The notes below the pieces were generated by a model. It was not told the DNA's origin. It saw only the letters and a list, made by a program, of their open reading frames with translations, and did no database searches. A DNA stretch of 64,000 nucleotides. Source: Candidatus Thiodictyon syntrophicum. GTDB taxonomy: Bacteria; Pseudomonadota; Gammaproteobacteria; Chromatiales; Chromatiaceae. Positions 49,199 through 57,749 of the stretch are shown here, piece by piece; the first letter of the stretch is position 1; each line of letters opens with the position of its first letter. The position numbers were made by a program, and so were the translations under genes. The stretch is taken from NCBI RefSeq assembly GCF_002813775.1, contig NZ_CP020370.1, positions 496,001 to 560,000 on the forward strand. Direction: 5' to 3'.

Positions 49199-49758
49199 AT
49201 GCGTACATCGTTGTGGAAGGCGAGTCGGATGCGGACCTGATCCGCCGACTCATCCCAGCCGAGTTCAGCGATGGAATTGCCGTGGTGGCGGCCGACGGCA
49301 GGTCGTCCGCCGTTTCTCTAAGCAGGACAATATTGGGTGCGCGTCAGACACCGACTGCACTGGTGGTTGACTCCGATACCACCAGCGAGGCCCTGACAAA
49401 CGAGCAGAAGACGATGCTAAACGATTTGCTACGCTCGGCCGCCGGGGCGACTCCGTATCTGGTCGCACTGGCAATTCCCGAAACCGAGGCGATCCTGTTC
49501 TCGGCACCAGAGGTCTTGGAAAGGATCGTCGGAGCGAGTCTGAGCGAAACCGACAGAATAACCGCCAGGTTCCGACCCAAGGAAACGCTCGCGCGGCTCA
49601 TCCGCCCGGCAGGAATAGCGAGCGTGGCGGATCTCGTCTCCCGCCTTAGCGAAAGCGATCTGGCCCGCCTGCGCTGCGATCGGCTGGTCGCCGACCTCAT
49701 CGACTTCATTCGGGAGTCTCTCCAGCCCGCGAACGCCGGGTTCCGTCGGACCGGCTAG
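49195..49758 (+). CDS. Small TOPRIM-like protein
   Basis: 187 residues. The first 65 residues fit a TOPRIM fold: strand MNAYIVVEGESD with Glu8, then TALVVDSDTT with Asp59-x-Asp61, the metal-binding Glu and DxD of TOPRIM enzymes (OLD nucleases, AriB, primases). The remainder is helical with PETEAILF, a motif seen after the DxD strand in OLD-type TOPRIMs. It starts inside the stop of the ATPase-nuclease gene (ATGA, 49195-49198), so the two were translated together. Without the upstream gene its function is unknown. A role as nuclease or toxin subunit is inferred. Confidence 0.72.
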   Translation: MNAYIVVEGESDADLIRRLIPAEFSDGIAVVAADGRSSAVSLSRTILGARQTPTALVVDSDTTSEALTNEQKTMLNDLLRSAAGATPYLVALAIPETEAILFSAPEVLERIVGASLSETDRITARFRPKETLARLIRPAGIASVADLVSRLSESDLARLRCDRLVADLIDFIRESLQPANAGFRRTG

Positions 49759-49899
49759 GAAGGCGCGGAGGCGCTTATCCGGATTTCGAGATGACCGTGG
49801 GATAGAGCCGGGCATCGACGAACTCTTTGGCGGACAACATTGAGACTTCGGCAGACCTGGCGATGGCCCATCGCCGCTTTAGCACTTCGGGTGCTATTT

Positions 49900-49934
49900 C
49901 GCCTCAGACCCCGGCTGCGCCGGGGTCCGAGGCG
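49900..49934 (-). terminator. Strong hairpin between convergent genes
   Basis: CGCCTCAGACCCCGGC / GCCGGGGTCCGAGGCG with a 3-base loop, 12 bp past the stop of the minus-strand exported-protein gene. A second small hairpin (AGCACTTCGGGTGCT) lies at 49881-49895. On the minus strand the stem is followed by GAAAT, so the tail is weak. It may serve both strands. Confidence 0.6.
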
Positions 49935-49946
49935 CACGAGCGGTGT

Positions 49947-50597
49947 TTAGGGTTGAGCCGGGGCCGGCGGTGCCGCCTGCTCCATGGCGCCCTCGTCATA
50001 GGGCATCGGCATGGGTCCGGGGCCGCCCTGGTAGGGGCCGGGGCCATAGCCCGGATAGCCGCCCTGGGGGCCATAGCCGTAGCCGCCGCGCATGGGCCGC
50101 TGCGGGGGCATTGGGGGCATCGGCGGCATCGACCAGTCGGGGTCCTGCATCGGTGGGTCGCCGGCGCCGAACATGGCCCGGACGGCTTCCAGTTGCTCGG
50201 GGGTCAGGGCCTCGACGGTCTTGCGATACTTCTCGAACTGCTCGTGGGCCTCCTTGCGGCGCTGCTCGGCGGCGACCCAGGGCGGGGTCTCCGGCAGTTC
50301 GACGCCGCGCACGGCGGCGCGGGCGCGCATCTCCTTCCAGTGGGTCTCACGCATGGCGGCGCGCTCTTCCGGCGTCATCGCCATCATCTTGTCGCAGCTC
50401 GCGCGGCGCTCGGCGCGCATGGCGTCCATCCTGGCCCGCGGGTCCTCGGCAGCGGCCGGGGCGGTCGCGGCCGGTGCGGCGGGGGGCGTGGCCACTGGGG
50501 CCGTGGCCGGCGCCTGCGCCAGGGCCGGGCCCTGGCTCAGGGCCAGGGCGAGGACGGCGGTGGAGGCGAATGATAAAACCCTGGGGGTATTGAACAT
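49947..50597 (-). CDS. Exported Pro/Gly/Met-rich protein
   Basis: 216 residues from the ATG at 50597 with a signal peptide (VLSFASTAVLALALSQGPALA). The mature protein has a Pro/Ala-rich spacer, a charged helical region (about 50-135) with two EALTPEQLEAV- and MTPEERAAMR-like segments, as in Spy/CpxP-type LTXXQ periplasmic proteins, and a C-terminal low-complexity tail of MPP and YGPGP repeats. The LTPEQ pattern suggests a periplasmic stress or metal-response protein; this is tentative. Confidence 0.72.
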   Translation of the reverse strand: MFNTPRVLSFASTAVLALALSQGPALAQAPATAPVATPPAAPAATAPAAAEDPRARMDAMRAERRASCDKMMAMTPEERAAMRETHWKEMRARAAVRGVELPETPPWVAAEQRRKEAHEQFEKYRKTVEALTPEQLEAVRAMFGAGDPPMQDPDWSMPPMPPMPPQRPMRGGYGYGPQGGYPGYGPGPYQGGPGPMPMPYDEGAMEQAAPPAPAQP

Positions 50598-50884
50598 CGG
50601 TTGGTTTCCTCGTCGTTGATAGCAGTTATGGGGCGGCGGTTCCGATCCCAGGACTGATCCTGAAGTGTTTATTTTATTTGGGCTTCCATGCGGGGCCAGG
50701 CACCGTCTCACGGGGGCCGGGCCGGGCGGCGCTCACTGTAACCGATTCGCCCGCGGCGGGGCAGTAGCGCCGCGTCCGCGCGCGCCGCATGCCGGTCGCA
50801 AGTTACACTACAGCGCAGCGCAGAACCCGAAACCAGTTCGAGCGCTCGCTTGCCCGCGTTGACCTGCCCCAGTTGGAGTCCCTC

Positions 50885-52375
50885 ATGCGTATCGGCGATC
50901 TGATGAACGAGAGCGGGGTCGGATTCGGCACCAGCGGGGCGCGGGGACTCGCCGCCGACATGACCGACCGGGTCTGCTATGCCTACACCCTGGGCTTCCT
51001 GCAATACCTTCTCGCGACTGGGGCGGCAGCGCCGGGCTGCGAGGTGGGTCTGGCCGGGGATCTGCGTCCCAGCACCGGGCGCATCCTGAACGCCGCAGCC
51101 CGTGCCGCGCTGGACCTGGGGTGCCGTCCCCGCTATTTCGGCCGCATCCCCAGCCCCGCGGTGGCGGCCTATGGCATCGCCCGCGGCAGCCCGTCCCTGA
51201 TGGTCACCGGGAGTCATATCCCCGATGACCGCAACGGCATCAAGTTCAATCTGCCGACCGGGGAGGTCCTCAAGGCCGACGAGGCCGGCATCCGCGCCCA
51301 GGAGGTCGAAATCCCGTCCGCGCTGTTCGACGTCGGCGGGATGTTGCGGGCCGGGGAGCCGCCCGCACTGCCGCCGCAGGAGCCGACCGCCAATGACGCC
51401 TATGTGCGGCGCTATCTCGACTTTTTCACCGCCGGCTGTCTCGCGGGCCTGCGGGTCGGCGTCTACGAACACTCCAGCGTTGCGCGGGAGCCCTATCGGG
51501 TGATCCTGGAAGGGCTGGGCGCCCAGGTGACGCGGCTTGGCTGGTCGGACCGCTTCATCCCGGTCGACACCGAGGCGATCCGCCCGGAGGACGTGGTCCT
51601 GGCGCGGGACTGGGCGGCGGGGGGGGCCTTCGACGCCCTGGTCTCCGCCGACGGCGACGGCGACCGCCCCCTGGTCGCCGACGAGACCGGCCGCTGGCTG
51701 CGCGGCGACATCGCCGGCATCCTGTGCGCCCGCCGGCTCGGGGTGCGCGCCTTGGCGACCCCGGTCAGCAGCAACACCGCGGTGGAGCGGTGCGGGGCCT
51801 TCGACCGGGTCCTGCGCACCCGCATCGGCTCCCCCTATGTGATCGAGGGGATGGGGCAGTTGCGCGCCGCTGGGCTCGCCCCGGTGGCGGGCTATGAGGC
51901 GAACGGCGGCTTTCTGCTGGAGACCCCCATCACCTGGGGCGACCGCACCCTGGCCGCCCTGCCTACCCGGGATGCGGTGCTGGTGGCCCTGACCATCCTC
52001 CTCACCGCCGTGGAGCAGGGCCGGCCCGTCTCCGCCCTGGCCGCGGACCTGCCCGCCCGCTTCACCCACAGCGACCGCATCAAGGACTTCCCGACCGCGT
52101 TGAGCGCCGCGCGCATCGCCGCCCTGACGAGCGGCGACCCCGCGCGCGACCAGGCGGCCGTGGCCGCGGTCTTCGGCCCCGCCTTCGGTCCGGTCGCCGC
52201 GCTGGATACCACCGACGGGCTGCGCATAAGCTTTGCGAGCGGGGAGATCGCCCATCTGCGCCCGTCCGGCAATGCACCTGAATTGCGTGCCTATACCGAG
52301 GCCGCCAGCCCCGAGCGGGCAGCGCAGATGAATGCGATCTGTCTGGACCTCCTGGCGGGTTGGCGCCGGGAGTGA
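50885..52375 (+). CDS. Phosphomannomutase/phosphoglucomutase-family enzyme
   Basis: 496 residues from the ATG at 50885 (an open frame extends to 50789). Alpha-D-phosphohexomutase motifs: GFGTSGARGLAADM, VTGSHIPDDRNGIKF with phosphoserine Ser110, the metal loop DGDGDRPLV, and the C-terminal phosphate-binding RPSGNAPELRAY. The active-site loop is TGSHIP rather than the common TASHNP. It interconverts hexose 1- and 6-phosphates for glycan or storage metabolism; which sugar is not clear. Confidence 0.9.
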   Translation: MRIGDLMNESGVGFGTSGARGLAADMTDRVCYAYTLGFLQYLLATGAAAPGCEVGLAGDLRPSTGRILNAAARAALDLGCRPRYFGRIPSPAVAAYGIARGSPSLMVTGSHIPDDRNGIKFNLPTGEVLKADEAGIRAQEVEIPSALFDVGGMLRAGEPPALPPQEPTANDAYVRRYLDFFTAGCLAGLRVGVYEHSSVAREPYRVILEGLGAQVTRLGWSDRFIPVDTEAIRPEDVVLARDWAAGGAFDALVSADGDGDRPLVADETGRWLRGDIAGILCARRLGVRALATPVSSNTAVERCGAFDRVLRTRIGSPYVIEGMGQLRAAGLAPVAGYEANGGFLLETPITWGDRTLAALPTRDAVLVALTILLTAVEQGRPVSALAADLPARFTHSDRIKDFPTALSAARIAALTSGDPARDQAAVAAVFGPAFGPVAALDTTDGLRISFASGEIAHLRPSGNAPELRAYTEAASPERAAQMNAICLDLLAGWRRE

Positions 52376-52464
52376 TCTTGCATTCGGACAGAGAGGGAAT
52401 CCGCAACGACAAGGATCGTGCTTAACTTGCTCTCGACTCGTTACTAAGGGGGACCCCCCGAACC

Positions 52465-52713
52465 ATGCCCGCACGCCAGACCAAACACGAGTTCAAGACC
52501 TGCCCGCGCTGCGGGCGCTTGTTCGAGTGTAAGCTCAATAACCCGGTGCATTGCGACTGCGCCCGGGTCGTGCTGCCGGAGGAGACCATGCTCGCGATCC
52601 AGGAACGGTTCCGGGACTGCCTGTGCCTAGTCTGTCTGACCGAGCTGGCGGACGGCGCGGACCTGGCGGGGGCCGGTGAGCGGGGCGCATCCGGGGACGC
52701 GCCGATCGGCTGA
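52465..52713 (+). CDS. Cysteine-rich CWC family protein
   Basis: 82 residues with a CWC-type zinc-binding pattern: KTCPRCGRLFECK, then HCDCARV, and CLCLVCL near residue 55. The family is small and of unknown function, found in many gammaproteobacteria. It stands alone between the phosphohexomutase and the two-component genes. Confidence 0.82.
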   Translation: MPARQTKHEFKTCPRCGRLFECKLNNPVHCDCARVVLPEETMLAIQERFRDCLCLVCLTELADGADLAGAGERGASGDAPIG

Positions 52714-52801
52714 GGTTCTTTGCCTTCCATCTTTGTTGCACCAGGGCGGTTCATCCTGGCGGGAGTCCCCCGGCTGCGTCGACCCCTGAGCGCTGACTCC
52801 T

Positions 52802-54322
52802 ATGACCCTCTCCATCCGTGCCAAGCTCTTCCTGGCCCTGCTCCTGGCCTGCCTGCTGGTGGTGATCGGCACCCAGGCCTTCGTGCGCTGGTCGCTGGAG
52901 CAGGGGATCATCGAGCTGGCGGACGCGCGCGAGTCCGAGCGCATTGCGGAGATCGCGGAGCGGCTCACCCTGGTCTACGCCCAGGACGGGTCCTGGGAGG
53001 GGCTGCGCGGGGACCTGCGGCGCTGGGTTGCGGCACTGGTCGGCCGCGACCTCGGGCGCGCTGCGGACCCGGCGCCGGGGCGCCCGGGGTCTGATCCGGA
53101 GCCCGGTCGGGGGCCGCGCGCGGGTCCCGAGGGGTCGCACCGGGACCGCCCGCCGCCCTGGGTCCGCCGGGTGCTGGCGCAGCCGGGGCCCTGGCCGCCC
53201 CCGCTCGCCTTGGAGCACCTGCGCGACCGGGAGCGCCCCATCCCGCCGGAGTTGCGGCTGATGCTGCTCGATGCCGCGGGGACCATCGTCTATGGCCGGG
53301 AGGAGCTGCTTGCGGGGGCGCGGCGCCAGACCCTGGAACTGGACGGGCAGCCCATCGGCAGCCTCGCGATCCTGCCCGGCAGGCCTATGACCGAACTGCG
53401 GGAAATCCAGTTTCAGGCGCGTCAGGGCAGCCGCCTGTGGATCATCGCACTCGGGATGGTGCTGCTCTCCGGTTTGCTTGCCTCCCCCCTGTCGCGCTGG
53501 CTGGTGCGGCCGGTGCGCCGTATCCAGGAGGCGACGCGGCGGCTCGCCGCGGGCGACTTCAGGGCCCGGGTGCGGGTCCAGGGGGGCGATGAACTCGCCC
53601 GTCTGGGGCTTGACCTCAACGCCCTGGCCGCGACCCTGGAGGGTAACGAGCAGGCGCGCCGCCGCTGGGTGGCGGACATCGCCCACGAGTTGCGCACCCC
53701 CATCGCCCTGCTGCGGGCCGAACTGGAGGCCATGCAGGACGGGGTGCGACCGCTGGGGCGGGCGGGGGTGGACGCCCTGCACGCCGACGTGCTGCGCCTG
53801 GGCCGTCTGGTGGGGGACCTGCACGAGCTCTCGGTGACGGACCTGGGGGCCCTGAGCTATCGGATGGTCGAGACCGATGTGCGCGAGTTGCTGGCGGCGG
53901 ACCTGGACGCCTTGCGCCCCCGCTTCACGGCCGCCGGGCTGCGCCTGGATTTGCACGACCGGGCGCCGGTGCCGCTCCTGCTCACCGCCGACCCGGACCG
54001 CCTCTCCCAGGCCATCCGCAACCTGCTTGCCAACAGCCTGAAATATACCGACCCGGGCGGCGGGCTCACCGTGACCCTGGGCGCCGCGGCGGGACGGGTG
54101 ACCCTGGACTTCGAGGACAGCGCCCCCGGGGTCCCGCCGGAGTCCCTGCCCCGGCTCTGCGACCGGCTCTACCGGGTCGAGGGCTCGCGCAGCCGTCACA
54201 CCGGCGGGGCGGGCCTGGGGCTGGCCATCGTCAAGAACGTGGTGGAGGCCCACGGGGGCCGCATCAGCGCCGCCGCCGCCCCCGCCGGGGGCCTGTGGAT
54301 TCACATTGAATTGCCCACCTGA
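52802..54322 (+). CDS. Sensor histidine kinase, BaeS/CpxA-like
   Basis: 506 residues: first membrane helix (about 7-28), a periplasmic sensor with a long Pro/Gly/Arg-rich insertion (about 85-120), second helix (about 215-238) and a HAMP domain. The HisKA region is VADIAHELRTPIALLRAE (His about 295); the HATPase has N box NLLANSLKYT and GGAGLGLAIVKNV. It is followed 3 bp later by its response regulator. The pair resembles BaeSR, which responds to envelope stress, but the signal is not evident. Confidence 0.92.
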   Translation: MTLSIRAKLFLALLLACLLVVIGTQAFVRWSLEQGIIELADARESERIAEIAERLTLVYAQDGSWEGLRGDLRRWVAALVGRDLGRAADPAPGRPGSDPEPGRGPRAGPEGSHRDRPPPWVRRVLAQPGPWPPPLALEHLRDRERPIPPELRLMLLDAAGTIVYGREELLAGARRQTLELDGQPIGSLAILPGRPMTELREIQFQARQGSRLWIIALGMVLLSGLLASPLSRWLVRPVRRIQEATRRLAAGDFRARVRVQGGDELARLGLDLNALAATLEGNEQARRRWVADIAHELRTPIALLRAELEAMQDGVRPLGRAGVDALHADVLRLGRLVGDLHELSVTDLGALSYRMVETDVRELLAADLDALRPRFTAAGLRLDLHDRAPVPLLLTADPDRLSQAIRNLLANSLKYTDPGGGLTVTLGAAAGRVTLDFEDSAPGVPPESLPRLCDRLYRVEGSRSRHTGGAGLGLAIVKNVVEAHGGRISAAAAPAGGLWIHIELPT

Positions 54323-54325
54323 GAG

Positions 54326-55036
54326 ATGCCCATGAACAGCCCGCAGCGCGTCCTGATCGTCGAGGACGAAGAGCGCCTGGCCGCCCTGGTGGCCGACTAT
54401 CTAAAGGCGGCCGGGTTCGCGGTCCACCTCGACTACGATGGCCTGGGGGTCCTGGAGTGGGTGCGCGCGCACCGGCCGGACCTGATCATCCTGGACCTGA
54501 TGCTGCCGGGGAAGGATGGGCTGACCCTGTGCCGGGAGGTCCGGGCCGAGAGTCAGGTCCCCATCATCATGACCACCGCCCGGGTGGAGGAGATCGACCG
54601 GCTGCTCGGTCTGGGGCTGGGTGCCGATGACTATCTGTGCAAGCCCTACAGCCCCCGGGAACTGGTGGCGCGGGTCAAGGCGGTATTGAGGCGCAGCGCG
54701 GGCGCCACGCCCGGCGGCCCCGCGGCCGTCGCCGACCCCGCCGACACGGACCCCTTGACCCTGGACCCGGACCGCCTGCGGGTGACGGCCGCCGGCCGGG
54801 ATATCGAACTGACCGCGGTGGAGTTTGCCCTGCTGGCCACCCTGCACCAGGCCCCCGGCCGGATCTTCTCCCGGGAGCGGCTGATGGAGCGTATCTACCG
54901 CGACCATCGGGTGGTCTCGGACCGCACCATCGACAGCCACGTCAAGAAGCTGCGCCGCCGCCTTCAGGAACTGCTGCCGGAGCGGGAACTGGTTCACTCG
55001 GTCTATGGGGTCGGTTATCGGTATGAGGACCGGTAG
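54326..55036 (+). CDS. OmpR/PhoB-family response regulator, BaeR-like
   Basis: 236 residues. The receiver domain has VLIVEDEERLAALV and phospho-acceptor LIILDLMLPGKDG (Asp about 57) with LCKPYSPREL (Lys). The C-terminal winged-helix has ELTAVEFALLATLHQAPG, FSREROLM-like FSRERLMERIY and RTIDSHVKKLRRRL. It regulates transcription when phosphorylated by the adjacent kinase. The start at 54326 gives MPMNSPQ; a second ATG at 54332 is possible. Confidence 0.93.
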   Translation: MPMNSPQRVLIVEDEERLAALVADYLKAAGFAVHLDYDGLGVLEWVRAHRPDLIILDLMLPGKDGLTLCREVRAESQVPIIMTTARVEEIDRLLGLGLGADDYLCKPYSPRELVARVKAVLRRSAGATPGGPAAVADPADTDPLTLDPDRLRVTAAGRDIELTAVEFALLATLHQAPGRIFSRERLMERIYRDHRVVSDRTIDSHVKKLRRRLQELLPERELVHSVYGVGYRYEDR

Positions 55037-55064
55037 CGACCGCGCGGTTCCCGCGCGCGGTCGC
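55036..55064 (+). terminator. Hairpin after the response regulator gene
   Basis: GCGACCGCGCG pairs with CGCGCGGTCGC, starting at the stop codon of the response-regulator gene and followed by TTTGG. A probable terminator, with a weak T-run. Confidence 0.6.
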
Positions 55065-55191
55065 TTTGGTACCTAACAGAAACGTGAGCGCCTCCCCCCA
55101 ACCCAACAAAGGAGCGGCCTGGTAAACCCGTAACGCGCGCACGGTGTTGACAAAAAGGTCCTATTATCGCCGGACGGGCTGATCAATTTTT

Positions 55192-55923
55192 TTGGTCACC
55201 AAAGACCTCGCCGAAGAACGCGAGGGGTACGAGCAGGCGTCGGCCGAAGCACCTGAACAGCGGGCGTTGGCCGAGGAACGGGGCCGCCGCGGCGAGGCCC
55301 AAGATGCGGAACTTCGGGACCTGCGCCGGCAGGCCGGGGAGACCGCCGCGGAGTTGGGCCAGGTCCGCGGCCACTTTGAGGCCCTGCGGGGGCAGGTCGA
55401 GGATCTGCGAGATGCGCGAGCCCGCATTGAGGCCGAGCGCGACCAGGCACGGGCGGCACTCCAGGAGGCCCACGGCGAGGCCCAGGAACGCGCCCGGCGC
55501 ATTGAGGCCCTCGGGGGGGCGACCTAGAGGCCCTGCGGGGGCAGGTGGCCGCGTCAGCGCTTGAGGGCGCCCGGTCTGAGTGGGACCCTGGACCGGGCGC
55601 GTCAGGACGCCGCAGAAGCCGAGCGCCGGGCCGGCGCGGCAGAGACCCAGGCCGAACGCACAGCCGAAGCCCTGGAGGTTGCACAGGCAGCCCAAGCCGG
55701 CGCCGAGCGGGTCGCCGTGGATCTGCGCCTGGAGGTGGCCACCCTCACCGAGCGGGCGGCTCATGTCGCCGATTTACGCGCCATCATCGCGGGCTCACAG
55801 GTTGGCGCGGAAGTGCGGACGGATGCGTCCGCTCTGGAGCTTGAGGCTGTGCCATCGCTGAAGCCGAAGACTCCAGTCCGGCGCCGGCGGCAGGACCATG
55901 CCCCCACGGGTGCGACCGACTGA
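55192..55923 (+). pseudogene. Decayed KfrA-like plasmid protein gene
   Basis: A coiled-coil gene broken by at least two frame changes. The first part (55192-55527) reads an Ala/Glu/Arg-rich coiled coil (QRALAEERGRRGEAQDAEL...) and stops at TAG; a different frame then reads EALRGQVAASALEGARSEW; the first frame resumes at about 55582 (LDRARQDAAEAERRAG) and runs to TGA at 55923, ending in a basic tail. The layout matches the C-terminal coiled coil of KfrA-type plasmid-maintenance proteins. The N-terminal DNA-binding domain is missing. It marks the left edge of a mobile-DNA scar. Confidence 0.65.
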
Positions 55924-55976
55924 GGCACTCCCTTAGTAGGCAGAGCAGTAGTCTGCGGGCATATTGTAACGCTGCA
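55901..55976 (+). repeat. 76-bp direct repeat, copy 1
   Basis: Starts CCCCCACGGG, covers the last codons of the KfrA-like remnant, and ends CGCTGCA. Copy 2 is at 56153-56228, same orientation, with few differences. Confidence 0.85.
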
Positions 55977-56128
55977 TGTTTGCAACGCTGCGCATAACAA
56001 CCAATGCAGTATCAGACTACGCAGGTAACTGCGCTACATAACAATAACTGCATGTAAGAGTGCTGCGCGTAGCAACCAATGCAGCGTAGCAAAAAATTAC
56101 CTATGTGAGAGTTTGACAATTCGGGCGG
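55972..56128 (+). repeat. 157-bp structured direct repeat, copy A
   Basis: Contains CTGCAT...ATGCAG hairpin-like modules (for example AACAACCAATGCAG twice) and ends in TTGACAATTCGGGCGG, a consensus -35 hexamer. Copy B is at 58767-58925 beyond the IS91-type element, same orientation, similar length. Confidence 0.8.
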
Positions 56129-56152
56129 ACCGGGCAAAGATGCATCCGTGCC

Positions 56153-56228
56153 CCCCCACGGGTGAGACCGACTGAGGCACCCACTTAGTCAGACAGAGCA
56201 GTAATCTGCGGGCATACTATACGCTGCA
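56153..56228 (+). repeat. 76-bp direct repeat, copy 2
   Basis: A second copy of 55901-55976. It is followed at once by the transposon region rather than by the structured repeat, whose second copy is found on the far side of the transposon. Confidence 0.85.
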
Positions 56229-56241
56229 CATAACGAATAAG

Positions 56242-56313
56242 CGTTTATCCGTCGTGCGCGCCCAACTGACCCCGAGTCGGAGCGCGACGCCGCGCGCGCA
56301 CGACGGATAAACG
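56242..56313. repeat. 20-bp inverted repeat hairpin, attC-like context
   Basis: CGTTTATCCGTCGTGCGCGC at 56242-56261 and its exact complement at 56294-56313, with a 32-bp spacer. Outside the arms are ATAAC on the left and GTTGGAC on the right. The latter fits the integron attC core GTTRRRY; the left fits RYYYAAC with a mismatch. It may instead be a terminus signal of the IS91-type element. Confidence 0.75.
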
Positions 56314-56591
56314 TTTGTTGGACTAATCCGCTCCTGGCACGACGCCTGCTGCGGCCGCGGTCCTCTTTAAGAGAGGGAATTGTATCCCTGAGGCCGGGGC
56401 GCCGGTCGGTCCCGGACCACGTTGCAGCACCCGGATGCCGCTCGGTGCGGCACCAAGCGGGCCTCCGCAGGGCTCCGCGGGGCTGGACAACGGGCTATTG
56501 AGGACGAAGTGTAGCCCATTTCCCGGATGTTGGGCGAGCGCGAACGCAGGCCGCGGGCGGCCTGTCCCGGACGGCCGGCGGGCGCTGAGGC

Positions 56592-57749
56592 TTAGCAGGT
56601 GGCGGGCATCAGCGAAACCCCCTGACCACGCCGTAGCGGGGCCAGGTGCGCGGTGACGTGCAAGCGCCCAGTGCGGCACTTGGGACAGGGATAGCCGTCA
56701 AAGGGCGCCGTCGCCGCCGGTGCCGTGGCGGGTTCCGGCGTCGGCGGCGGGGCCGCCAGCGCCGCACGGATCAGCGCCAGACAGCGCGCCCGGCAGCGGT
56801 TGGCCAGGAAACCGAAATGACGAACGCGCATGAACCCTTTGGGTAAGACGTGCAGCAGGAAGCGCCGGATCAGTTCCTCGCCGGTCAGGGTCATGACCTT
56901 GTTGCGACTGCCGTCGCGGTAGTCCTTGTAGCGGACGTCCACCGTGTCGTCCTCTTCATCGAAGGCCAGCAGCCGCCGGTCCGACAGGGCGATGCGATGG
57001 CTGTAGCGGCCCAAGTACTCGATCACGGTGTCGGTGCGCGCCAGACAAGGCTTGGAATAGACCACCCACTCGGGCTGCATCAGGGCGTTGAGGACGCGGT
57101 CAACCTCCGCGGCCGTGAGGCGCGACAGTCGCCCGTCTTTGAAGGCCCGGCGCAACCGGCTGACCAAACCGCCGCGGAAGTGCCGCGACAGCGCCCGCAC
57201 CGGGAACAGATAGGTACTCTTGGCCGGATGCCAGGTCCCGTCGGCGCCAAAGGCCCCGCCCGGCACCAGACAGTGCAGGTGGACATGGCGTACCAGCGTC
57301 TGCCCCCAGGTGTGCAGCATCGCCGTCATCCCCAACTGCCCGTCCAGGCGCTTGGGGTCCTCAGCGAAGGCGGACAGGGTCGCCCACACCGTCTCGAACA
57401 GCAAGGCGTAGATCACCTCGGGGTGGACCTCGACCCAGCCGTTGAGGGTGTCGGGTAGCGTGAAGACCAGATGGTGATAGGTCACCGGCAGCACCGCCGC
57501 ACGCTGGCGTTCGACCCATTCCTCGGAGGCCCGGCGTTGGCAGCGCGGGCAATGGCGATCACGGCAGGCGTGATAGAGGAAGGGGCAATCCCCACACTGG
57601 TCGCATTCCAGGGCGAAGCCGCCCAGCGCGGCGGTACGACAGTCCAGGATGTGATGACAGACCTGCCATTGGTGCGGGCTCAACGGGTGATGTTCGGCAT
57701 AACCGGACAGGCACGCCGCCATGACCGCTTGCAGGGAGGTATTAGCCAT
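56592..57749 (-). CDS. IS91-family (Y1/Y2 HUH) transposase
   Basis: 385 residues from the ATG at 57749; a longer frame to 57821 would overlap the recombinase gene more deeply. N-terminal zinc-binding cluster CDQCGDC...HACRDRHCPRCQ, then HHLVFTLPDTLN, the HUH-like HVHLHCLVPGGAF and tyrosine region VIEYLGRYSHRIALS, and C-terminal CPKCRTG zinc pair. These are the hallmarks of IS91/IS801 rolling-circle transposases. It starts within the last codons of the recombinase gene (8-bp overlap). Confidence 0.92.
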   Translation of the reverse strand: MANTSLQAVMAACLSGYAEHHPLSPHQWQVCHHILDCRTAALGGFALECDQCGDCPFLYHACRDRHCPRCQRRASEEWVERQRAAVLPVTYHHLVFTLPDTLNGWVEVHPEVIYALLFETVWATLSAFAEDPKRLDGQLGMTAMLHTWGQTLVRHVHLHCLVPGGAFGADGTWHPAKSTYLFPVRALSRHFRGGLVSRLRRAFKDGRLSRLTAAEVDRVLNALMQPEWVVYSKPCLARTDTVIEYLGRYSHRIALSDRRLLAFDEEDDTVDVRYKDYRDGSRNKVMTLTGEELIRRFLLHVLPKGFMRVRHFGFLANRCRARCLALIRAALAAPPPTPEPATAPAATAPFDGYPCPKCRTGRLHVTAHLAPLRRGQGVSLMPATC

